From IMG/VR virus record IMGVR_UViG_3300017742_000061, positions 1-31,155 of that record: a DNA stretch of 31,155 nucleotides; one strand, written 5' to 3'. Position numbers and translations under genes: made by a program. Shown here piece by piece: positions 1 through 6,012 of the stretch. Each line of letters opens with the position of its first letter. Within the stretch, counting starts at the first letter, position 1. Origin of the DNA: a virus. Under the pieces are notes generated by a model. That model made no database searches. It was not told the origin of the DNA and was given only the letters and a program-made list of their open reading frames with translations.

Positions 1-393
1 TCTTGCATCTGTATAATAAAGGTTTGAACTTCCTTCTGATAATGCATCTGTATCGAATGAAGAAAGACTTACTGTAAAGTCTACAGTTCCGTCTCCGTCT
101 TCGTATGCAACTGTAATACCTGCCTCGGTATTACCTGACATCATTCCACCAACGATATCTTGTATTTCTTCTGTTGTTTTACCTGTTGATGAGATTGTAA
201 TAGTATCTGCAGCGTCATCATAGGTTACAGTTGTTGAACCTGAACCTTGAATTATTCCACCAATTTTATCTGCAATTGCTTCTTGTACTGCAGTTCCTAC
301 ACCACCAGCAACTAAGTCGCCTGATGAGTTGATTACTTCTACACCACCAACGGATAAACCGTTTTTGATATTAAAATTCTTTTCGCCTGCCAT
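1..393 (-). CDS. Tail-fibre-like protein, 3' part cut by window edge
   Basis: Reading leftwards from the ATG at 391-393 gives 131 codons with no stop before the window edge, so the C-terminus is missing. The protein starts MAGEKNFNIKNGLSVGGVEVI. It then has a segment with TTEEIQDIVGGMMSGNTEAGI and a strand pattern ending in SEGSSNLYYTDAR. These segments recur in tail-fibre and appendage proteins of marine T4-like phages; the SEG-x-x-N-x-Y-x-T-x-AR motif is also present in the genes at 393-653 and 7453-8553. The start overlaps the upstream stop by one base (TAATG), so translation is probably coupled. I infer a virion appendage protein. No receptor-binding domain is visible in the part shown. 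Confidence 0.75.
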   Translation of the reverse strand, partial: MAGEKNFNIKNGLSVGGVEVINSSGDLVAGGVGTAVQEAIADKIGGIIQGSGSTTVTYDDAADTITISSTGKTTEEIQDIVGGMMSGNTEAGITVAYEDGDGTVDFTVSLSSFDTDALSEGSSNLYYTDAR

Positions 394-653
394 TAGAATG
401 ACCCTCCGTTAACACCTGGTAAACTGAGTTCACCATTTGATGAGTTGTAAGAAAGGTTTGTTTCTCCTGAAGCAAGTGATATAGCTGTTCTAGCTCTTGC
501 ATTAGTAAAGTATTGATTTGTTGAACCTTCTGAAAGATTATCAGTATCTAATTCTGAAATCGCTGCTGCGACAAGTTTTCCAGATGATGATATAATTTCG
601 GTGGTGCCAACGGTAATCCCATACTCTACTACAAATGTGTTTTGTGTTGCCAT
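393..653 (-). CDS. Short tail-fibre-like structural protein (86 aa)
   Basis: This 86-residue protein is built like a shortened version of its downstream neighbour. It has an N-terminal segment with YGITVGTTEIISSSGKLV, the shared motif SEGSTNQYFTNARAR (about residues 42-56), and a C-terminal tail ending in NGGSF. Similar G-G-S/T-F ends close the genes at 2933-4531 and 4681-4926. The ATG at 653 is preceded by AGGAC and, 39 bases further up, by a perfect late promoter. Its stop overlaps the next start (TAATG). It is probably a small fibre or fibre-connector subunit; its exact role is not recognisable. Confidence 0.7.
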   Translation of the reverse strand: MATQNTFVVEYGITVGTTEIISSSGKLVAAAISELDTDNLSEGSTNQYFTNARARTAISLASGETNLSYNSSNGELSLPGVNGGSF

Positions 654-691
654 ATTCGTTGTCCTAGTCTAAGAATGTGTTATTATACAGA

Positions 692-699
692 TATTTATA
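692..699 (-). promoter_or_regulatory. T4-type late promoter
   Basis: The minus strand reads TATAAATA, a perfect match to the T4 late (-10) consensus. It lies 39 bases above the ATG at 653, in the 74-base gap between two fibre genes. A weak hairpin (5-bp stem with a GAGA loop, about 703-718) follows the stop of the gene at 728-1561 just before it. Confidence 0.75.
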
Positions 700-727
700 A
701 AAGTCGTGCCCTCTCGGACATGGTTTT

Positions 728-1561
728 TTAAATATCTACAAGTATTTTTTTAAATTTATATACAGTTGAATTTGTTGAAGCAGATGTGACTCTGATTCTG
801 AGAGTATTTATGTTTATGTCTACTCCAAATGTAGCTAATTCACTTGTATCTGTTGTAATTGTTCCGTATTGGGTAAAGTATGCACTAGTTCCGTCATGAA
901 CTACTGAGACTTCTGTATGTTGATAGTCTCCACTTGTTGAATCTGAGATTGAAACTTGATATTTCGCACTTCTATATGTTCCTATTGCAAAACTATCCAT
1001 TGTAGTTGCAGTTGTTGATGTGGTTGTTATAGTTCCACCATCTAAACCACCTGATACTGTTGCAAAGGATAAGGTTCCTGAACCATTTGTGACTATTGCC
1101 TGACCACTTGTACCATCTGATGTTGGGAAAACAATCGAAGCACCTGTGATACTATTAGTTGCAGTGATAGTTGTTGCAGTTAAATCTCCTACGAGTATAT
1201 CTGCAAGTGCATATCCTGTTCCTGTTATATTAACAGTCGAACCAGGTTCTACTTCAAGACCATCAAATAATTTCCATGTGGAATCTGTTGCATCTCTGAA
1301 TAGACCTGTAAATTCTGTAGCACCACTATCTGATAATCCGTCATCATAATTACCATAGAACCCAATGTCTAGTGTATCTGAACTTGTATTACCGTTTGCA
1401 AGTTCTAACATTGAATCAGCTACTGAAGTTTGGGAAGAATTAACTGTTACCGTTGTACCGTTAACTGTTAAATTACCTGTAATGGTTGCATTACCATCAA
1501 CTTGCAAATTACTTGCTGATTCTAATCCTAGGTCTGCATAAAATTTAGATTTTGTTGCCAT
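728..1561 (-). CDS. Modular tail-fibre-like protein (277 aa)
   Basis: It has three recognisable parts. Residues about 20-100 hold NATITGNLTVNGTTVTVNSS followed by an ADSMLELANGN segment, the same module as in the gene at 2933-4531. Around residues 145-172 lies an FPTSDGTSGQAIVTNGSGTLSF motif, common in phage fibres. Residues 189-277 form a beta-rich C-terminal domain with HTEVSVVHDGTSAYFTQYG, which is repeated in the next two upstream genes. The mosaic build, low-complexity Thr/Ser content and location in the appendage cassette point to a fibre or distal appendage protein. The start is preceded by AGAG and a perfect late promoter 23 bases upstream. Receptor specificity cannot be deduced. Confidence 0.75.
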   Translation of the reverse strand: MATKSKFYADLGLESASNLQVDGNATITGNLTVNGTTVTVNSSQTSVADSMLELANGNTSSDTLDIGFYGNYDDGLSDSGATEFTGLFRDATDSTWKLFDGLEVEPGSTVNITGTGYALADILVGDLTATTITATNSITGASIVFPTSDGTSGQAIVTNGSGTLSFATVSGGLDGGTITTTSTTATTMDSFAIGTYRSAKYQVSISDSTSGDYQHTEVSVVHDGTSAYFTQYGTITTDTSELATFGVDININTLRIRVTSASTNSTVYKFKKILVDI

Positions 1562-1583
1562 AAAAGAATCTCTTGTGTTATAC

Positions 1584-1591
1584 TATTTATA
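1584..1591 (-). promoter_or_regulatory. T4-type late promoter
   Basis: The minus strand reads TATAAATA 23 bases above the ATG at 1561. It directly follows a strong terminator hairpin (1611-1639), so the 98-base gap works as a terminator-then-promoter unit that separates this fibre gene from those upstream. Confidence 0.8.
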
Positions 1592-1610
1592 ACATTTGAG
1601 AAGTAGGACC

Positions 1611-1639
1611 AAAAAAAAGGGGAACCGAAGTTCCCCTTT
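1611..1639 (-). terminator. Intrinsic terminator with UUCG loop
   Basis: On the minus strand a GGGGAAC stem, a TTCG loop and GTTCCCC are followed by a run of Ts, extended by A/T pairs at the base of the stem. It lies 21 bases beyond the stop of the gene at 1660-2070. The plus strand would also fold (CGAA loop) but has only a short T run, so the minus direction is favoured. Confidence 0.88.
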
Positions 1640-1659
1640 CCGTATAATGTAAAGAAGTT

Positions 1660-2070
1660 TTACGCTCCTACTAAGACCCTATGGAACTTAATAGTTGTAG
1701 AACTGCTGGACGCTGGTGTTACCCTCAATCTTGCATCTGAACCTGAGATGTCTGCATCAAAGGTTGCTAGATTAGCAGATTTAAGTGTGCCATACTGTGT
1801 CATTGTTACCGCACTTCCGTCATGTACTAATACTATTTCTGTGGAATGGAAATCCGAACCACTTGACATTGCTACAATGTATCTCGCTGCTCTATATGAA
1901 GCATGAGCAAAGGTATCTAAATTTACCTCTGTAGTTGCAGTTGTTGTCAAAGAACTTGAAGTTCTATGTTTAGTATCTAGTTCTTTAGAAGTAGTGATAA
2001 CATCGCCACTGGTATCGTAAGAGAAGACTCTTATCAACTCAGCGATTTTGAATGCGTTTGTTTTAGCCAT
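1660..2070 (-). CDS. Short fibre/appendage protein with shared C-terminal domain (136 aa)
   Basis: A short N-terminal region (residues 1-50, starting MAKTNAFKIAELIRVFSYD) is followed by an 85-residue C-terminal domain at residues 52-136 with HSTEIVLVHDGSAVTMTQYG and a closing TTIKFHRVLV strand. This domain aligns by eye with the C-termini of the genes on both sides (728-1561 and 2081-2908), so it probably arose by tandem duplication or module exchange. Here it is almost a stand-alone domain. The start has GGAG ten bases upstream. Transcription probably ends at the strong hairpin after its stop. A virion surface or fibre-tip role is inferred. Confidence 0.7.
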   Translation of the reverse strand: MAKTNAFKIAELIRVFSYDTSGDVITTSKELDTKHRTSSSLTTTATTEVNLDTFAHASYRAARYIVAMSSGSDFHSTEIVLVHDGSAVTMTQYGTLKSANLATFDADISGSDARLRVTPASSSSTTIKFHRVLVGA

Positions 2071-2080
2071 TTTCTACTCC

Positions 2081-2908
2081 TTAACTATGTCTAATTTGGA
2101 AAGTATCCACTGTTGTGTTAGTGTTGGCAGGTGTCATGAGAAGTCTCATGTTTCCTGAATCAACATCTGAACTCAAAGTGAACAATGAAGATGATGAATA
2201 AACATCACCGTATTGCACAAAATATGAATTGGTACCATCATTTATCAGTAGAACCTCAGCTGCGTGAGTTCCTGCCGATGCGTGAGTGGCATTAATAACA
2301 TATTTAACCGCTTTATTCGCAACTGCGTTAGACGATAAGACCTGGTCTGCAGTTGTTGCTGTGAAAGTTCCTTGTGTAAAGAAACCTTGGACAAGATTAC
2401 TTGCCGCTGTTATAGCAACAACCTGTACGACATCACCAGATAAGGCATTTTCAGCAAGTGTTAATGTTGTTGAGTTAGTTGCAGTATAGTCTGCACCACC
2501 TCCAACTAATTTAACACCGTTGATGTACACCTGTTCTGAACCACTTGTATATGATAATGAGTTTGAACTATCATCATTACCTGTGATTGATGTTGTAGTA
2601 GAAGATATTGTGTATGTGTATACAACAATACCACTACTTGGTTGGTCTGACCAATCTAAAGTTCCTGAACCGTTAGTCTTTAAGACCTGATTCGAAGAAC
2701 CATCTGCTGTTGGAAATGAGAATGCGTCGTTAACAGTAAGAGTTGCTGGGTTAGACCCAACTTCTACGACTGAAGCAGAACCATCGTTCTTTTCAGTATA
2801 GAATCTACCATGATAAGTGTTGACTGCTAATTCACCTAGTGTTAAATCACTAGTTGCAGGAACACTATTTTGAGTAGCACTTCTTTTAAATTGAATTACT
2901 GTTGCCAT
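2081..2908 (-). CDS. Modular tail-fibre-like protein (275 aa)
   Basis: The N-terminus MATVIQFKRSATQNS with a following LTLGELAVNT segment is the type found at the start of many phage fibre and tropism-determinant proteins; the neighbour at 2933-4531 starts the same way (MATVIQIKRS). Then come FPTADGSSNQVLKTNGSGTL, an SEQVYINGVKL strand motif, and a C-terminal domain (residues 188-275) with HAAEVLLINDGTNSYFVQYG shared with the next two downstream genes. The start is preceded by AGGAGA. It is separated from the gene at 1660-2070 by ten bases, so the two are probably co-transcribed. It is likely a fibre subunit attached through its conserved N-terminus; this is inferred from family resemblance. 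Confidence 0.75.
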   Translation of the reverse strand: MATVIQFKRSATQNSVPATSDLTLGELAVNTYHGRFYTEKNDGSASVVEVGSNPATLTVNDAFSFPTADGSSNQVLKTNGSGTLDWSDQPSSGIVVYTYTISSTTTSITGNDDSSNSLSYTSGSEQVYINGVKLVGGGADYTATNSTTLTLAENALSGDVVQVVAITAASNLVQGFFTQGTFTATTADQVLSSNAVANKAVKYVINATHASAGTHAAEVLLINDGTNSYFVQYGDVYSSSSLFTLSSDVDSGNMRLLMTPANTNTTVDTFQIRHS

Positions 2909-2932
2909 CTTATTCTCCTAGATTAAGCGTTA

Positions 2933-4531
2933 TTAAAATGTTCCGCCGTCTATAGCTGTGACTGTAACCGAACCACTTGATACTGTGAAGTTATCCGCAT
3001 GGAAACTTGCAATACCTTTTGCAGTAGTAGTTGCGTCATCGATAGCTACATCTCCTGAACTTACAGTGAAGTAAGTGCCTGAGAAACTTGCGATACCTTT
3101 GTTGGATGCTGTTGCATCTTCCGCTGAAAGAGTAATAGCACCTGCACCATTAGTGATGTCAAGTCCTTCTCCTGCAGTTAAAGTAGCAGCGTCAAATACT
3201 CCTGATGAAGTATCTCCAATTAATAACTGACCATCTGTAGGAGCTGAACCTGCATAAGAGTCAATACTTCCACTCATACTTGCGTTAGCAAGAGTTAAGT
3301 TTCCGAATTTACCTGCCATAGCAGTTCCAGAGAATACTGATGAACTATCTGTTGCACTTGTAAGAGCAACGAAAGAACCGTCTGTATCGTCCATACCAAA
3401 GAAACCAATTTTAGCACCACCTGAGTTGTACTTAAATTTAATACCTCTGTCAAGATTGTCATCTGAAGAATCATCACCTAGTTCAAATACAGGGTCAGCA
3501 ATATTTACTGTTGTTGAGTTTACTGTAGTTGTAGTACCGTTAACTGTCAAGTTACCTGTGACTGTTAAGTTACCAGATGTTGTTAGAGTTGCAGTTGTAA
3601 TATCGTCTGATATTAAGTTTCCTGAAACTGTTAAGTTATTTGCAATTGTGACATCGTTAGGAAGACCAACTGTTATAGTTTGTCCACTTGCTGAAGTCTC
3701 AACTTCGTTTGCTGTACCTGTGACTGTTAATGATTGAGTGTCTAAATCAACTGTACCTGTTCCTGAAGAACCTGCAATGTTTAAATCGTCATCTCTATCT
3801 AAACTATCTACATAGTCTTTAACAGCAGCTGAAGTAGGTATAGTAGTGTCGTTATCGTTTGAACTAATACCTTCTGATTGTGTTACCCACAAAGCATCTG
3901 CTAATTTGTCTAAAGTCACTGCATCATCAGCAATCATTGCTGTTTCAACTGCTGAGTTAGCAATTGTTAAAGCACCGTTTGCAGCTAATGTTGCATCTCC
4001 TGATACGCTAACATTGTCAAATGAATCTGAACCGTCATGCACAAGAATTTGTGCTGAAGTAGGTGAAGAAATATCTGAGTCTGAAGCACCAGCTAAAGTT
4101 GAAGTCGTTGATACAAATGAAAGTGCTCCACTTCCGTCTGTTGCAATAACCTGGTTAGCAGAACCGTCTGCCGCAGGAAGAGTAAAGGTTGTTGATGCAC
4201 CTAATGTGTCAGCAGCTTTTAACGCAACAAAGTTTGTTCCGTTATCACTGTCTTCCATTAGTGAAAGACTAGCACCTGCCGTTGAACCATTACCAACTTT
4301 AAAGTTGGATGGTGTAGCAGAAGAACCAGAAAGAATATCAGTATAATACTTACCACCAATCGCTTGGATTAGGGGTGTAGAGTTATCTGAATCTACTGAC
4401 TCAATGTATAGTTTCGCACCAGCACCTGAATTCGACCTGTCCTGTACATACGCTAATTCACCTTCCGATAAGTCTGAGACTGCTGGAGCTGAAACACCTG
4501 TACTTCTTTTAATCTGAATTACTGTTGCCAT
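2933..4531 (-). CDS. Long modular tail-fibre-like protein (532 aa)
   Basis: This is the longest of the left-hand fibre genes. It starts MATVIQIKRSTGVSAPAVSD and continues with LSEGELAYVQD, the conserved attachment-type N-terminus. Later segments include LPAADGSANQVIATDGSGALSF, a long Ser/Thr/Asp-rich strand region, NLTVTGNLTVNGTTTTVNST with ADPVFELGDDS (also in the gene at 728-1561), and paired repeats of the form KGIASFxxxxFTVSSGxV near the C-terminus. It ends IDGGTF, like two neighbours. RBS AGGAAA precedes the ATG at 4531. The build suggests a beta-structured trimeric fibre. Trimerisation and receptor binding are inferred, not visible. Confidence 0.78.
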   Translation of the reverse strand: MATVIQIKRSTGVSAPAVSDLSEGELAYVQDRSNSGAGAKLYIESVDSDNSTPLIQAIGGKYYTDILSGSSATPSNFKVGNGSTAGASLSLMEDSDNGTNFVALKAADTLGASTTFTLPAADGSANQVIATDGSGALSFVSTTSTLAGASDSDISSPTSAQILVHDGSDSFDNVSVSGDATLAANGALTIANSAVETAMIADDAVTLDKLADALWVTQSEGISSNDNDTTIPTSAAVKDYVDSLDRDDDLNIAGSSGTGTVDLDTQSLTVTGTANEVETSASGQTITVGLPNDVTIANNLTVSGNLISDDITTATLTTSGNLTVTGNLTVNGTTTTVNSTTVNIADPVFELGDDSSDDNLDRGIKFKYNSGGAKIGFFGMDDTDGSFVALTSATDSSSVFSGTAMAGKFGNLTLANASMSGSIDSYAGSAPTDGQLLIGDTSSGVFDAATLTAGEGLDITNGAGAITLSAEDATASNKGIASFSGTYFTVSSGDVAIDDATTTAKGIASFHADNFTVSSGSVTVTAIDGGTF

Positions 4532-4680
4532 TTTTATTTTCCTATAAAAATTGTGTTATTGTTAATGACCTGTCACTGTCGAGGTCGTGATTACATAATA
4601 TATAAAAATTCTATCCACTCACAATGTGGGTCGATACCTTCACTGGTTGGTATCCTTGATTTGTATAGTTATTTAGTGTT
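4532..4680 (-). other. 149-base intergenic gap
   Basis: No gene or perfect late promoter is seen. On the minus strand it holds two small inverted repeats (GATACC/GGTATC and GACCT/AGGTC, each with a loop of about ten bases) and an AT-rich stretch; AGGAAA near the left end serves the gene at 2933-4531. A weak terminator or non-late promoter is possible. Confidence 0.35.
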
Positions 4681-4926
4681 TTAGAATGTTCCACCATCAA
4701 TTGTGGTGGTTGTTGTCCATTTATCTGATGCTTGGTCATATGAAAGAAGACCATCATCTGTTTCTGTTGCATTCACATCTGCAAGTTCGTTGATAGATTT
4801 AGCAGATAAATCTGTTCCACCACCACCTGAACCTATTGCAACTTGTTTGGCACGAATGTTTCCTGTACCACCCACTCTACCTGAGATACCTGCAACTCTT
4901 GAAACTGTTCCTTTAATGTTCGACAT
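4681..4926 (-). CDS. Small structural protein ending IDGGTF (81 aa)
   Basis: This 81-residue protein has a Gly-rich, basic N-terminal half (SRVAGISGRVGGTGNIRAKQ) and a C-terminal half with INELADVNATETDDGLLSYD followed by a W-containing strand and the tail TTIDGGTF. The LADV...DDGLLSYD...KW pattern is common in marine phage fibres. The same C-terminal tail is found in the gene at 2933-4531. GGAG lies seven bases above the ATG at 4926, and the upstream gene ends only two bases away. It may be a linker or adaptor subunit of the appendage; the function is not recognised. Confidence 0.7.
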   Translation of the reverse strand: MSNIKGTVSRVAGISGRVGGTGNIRAKQVAIGSGGGGTDLSAKSINELADVNATETDDGLLSYDQASDKWTTTTTIDGGTF

Positions 4927-4928
4927 AA

Positions 4929-5264
4929 TTAACTCCGACTTACACCTGGTGTCACTACTGCCTGTCCTTCGACCACTCTAGTAGTTATCCCACCAGGACT
5001 TGTAATATTTAAATCGTAAACATATCGACCTGCTTCTAAGGAATTGGTTTGAGTATCATTTAAACTCAATGTGACTTGACCATTCGATGCTGATATCGAA
5101 GTTGTAAATGCTACTGAAGCACTAGAAGAACTGTATGTTTTTCTCATCTGTGCTAATGCAGTATAGTTAGTCAAATCAAGGACATCTCCCGCTGCATCAG
5201 TCACATCTACTGTAATTGTGAAGTCGGTTCCTTGGTCAATATATAAATTTGCGATAATAGCCAT
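4929..5264 (-). CDS. Ig-like/BppU-type small appendage protein (111 aa)
   Basis: The sequence starts MAIIANLYIDQGTDFTITVD and alternates strands through LTNYTALAQMRK, VTLSLNDTQT and AGRYVYDLNI to a VVEGQAVVTPGVS end. This is the pattern of a single compact beta-sandwich similar to the N-terminal domain of baseplate upper proteins and to short proteins beside fibres in T4-like cyanophages. It probably links or decorates the fibre base. A perfect late promoter ends only five bases above the ATG, and no Shine-Dalgarno is visible, so its own transcript may be leaderless. Family assignment rests on pattern recognition only. Confidence 0.7.
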   Translation of the reverse strand: MAIIANLYIDQGTDFTITVDVTDAAGDVLDLTNYTALAQMRKTYSSSSASVAFTTSISASNGQVTLSLNDTQTNSLEAGRYVYDLNITSPGGITTRVVEGQAVVTPGVSRS

Positions 5265-5269
5265 ATAAC

Positions 5270-5277
5270 TATTTATA
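5270..5277 (-). promoter_or_regulatory. T4-type late promoter abutting a start codon
   Basis: The minus strand reads TATAAATA, then GTTAT, then ATG. With the usual T4 late spacing the first transcribed base would be the A of the ATG at 5264. The same arrangement is seen at gp25 (23477-23484). Confidence 0.7.
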
Positions 5278-5289
5278 CGAATTTAGAAC

Positions 5290-6000
5290 TTATGAATTAG
5301 GTTCTGTTAATTGTGCTGTGGGTTGAGTCTGATGAACCTTTGATGCAGTTCCAGAATTATTTATATACATTTCACTTGCTTTTCTTAATGTTCCGTTATC
5401 ATTAATCCAAACTTGTTTAACTTTTGCCACAGGACCGATTTGTCTGGTACCTGGAACAGGAACGGTATATGTAAAAGGTGTTCTATTCTGATATGTGAAA
5501 GGTGACCTATGACTGTATGTAGAAGGTTGCCTCGCATTAGCAATGTAAGGTTGTCTAGCACTTGCAGGATTTCTATATGTAAAAGGTGACCTATTCTGAT
5601 ATGTAAAGGGTGTTTGACCTTGTGTCTCATATGTACTAGGTTGTCTATTCTGATAAGTGAAAGGTGTTCTACCAGTTGCGTTATATGTAAAGGGAACTCT
5701 ATGTTGATATGTGAACGGATTCCGACCTGTAGCATTATTCTGATAAGTAAATGGTGACCTTGCATTGTATGTGAATGGTGTTTGAGCATTTGCAATATAG
5801 GGAACACGATAACTTACAGGATTTCTGTAGGTAAAAGGTTGCCTTGCATTCGCAATATAAGGTACACGATATGTAAATGGATTTCTATATGTAAATGGAT
5901 TTCTTCCATTAGCAATATATGGTTGTCTTGCATTTGCAGGATAACTTGCGTTAGCAATATAAGGTTGTTGTACGATAACTGGTTGATTAGCTGATGGCAT
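5290..6000 (-). CDS. Proline-register repeat protein 2 (236 aa)
   Basis: Residues 11-183 are an array of units such as RQPYIANA, RNPFTY and RTPFTYQN. All 24 prolines from position 7 to 181 fall on odd residue numbers, with spacings of 6, 8, 10 or 12. The C-terminal part (about 191-225) has two copies of a short module, KQVWINDNGTLRKA and SEMYINNSGTASKV, a motif widespread in phage tail proteins; one copy also opens the neighbouring gene (IYVNTGGT). No enzyme motif, signal peptide or membrane segment is present. GGAG precedes the ATG at 6000. I infer a fibrous virion appendage with a beta-type alternating structure; the true function is unknown. Confidence 0.75.
   Translation of the reverse strand: MPSANQPVIVQQPYIANASYPANARQPYIANGRNPFTYRNPFTYRVPYIANARQPFTYRNPVSYRVPYIANAQTPFTYNARSPFTYQNNATGRNPFTYQHRVPFTYNATGRTPFTYQNRQPSTYETQGQTPFTYQNRSPFTYRNPASARQPYIANARQPSTYSHRSPFTYQNRTPFTYTVPVPGTRQIGPVAKVKQVWINDNGTLRKASEMYINNSGTASKVHQTQPTAQLTEPNS
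5452..5970 (-). repeat. P-F-T-Y / P-Y-I-A coding repeat array, copy 2
   Basis: Tandem imperfect coding units, mostly 18 or 24 bases long and always a multiple of six bases between proline codons, encode residues 11-183 of the 236-aa protein. Frequent units are x-P-F-T-Y and x-P-Y-I-A-N-A. Because the DNA is repetitive, other frames also stay open here. Confidence 0.9.
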
Positions 6001-6012
6001 TATCTATCTCCA

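Noticed and set aside
728-2908. Diversity-generating retroelement with variable and template repeats.
   Set aside because: The three similar C-terminal domains are diverged along their whole length, with no adenine-biased differences that I could see and no reverse transcriptase in the window.
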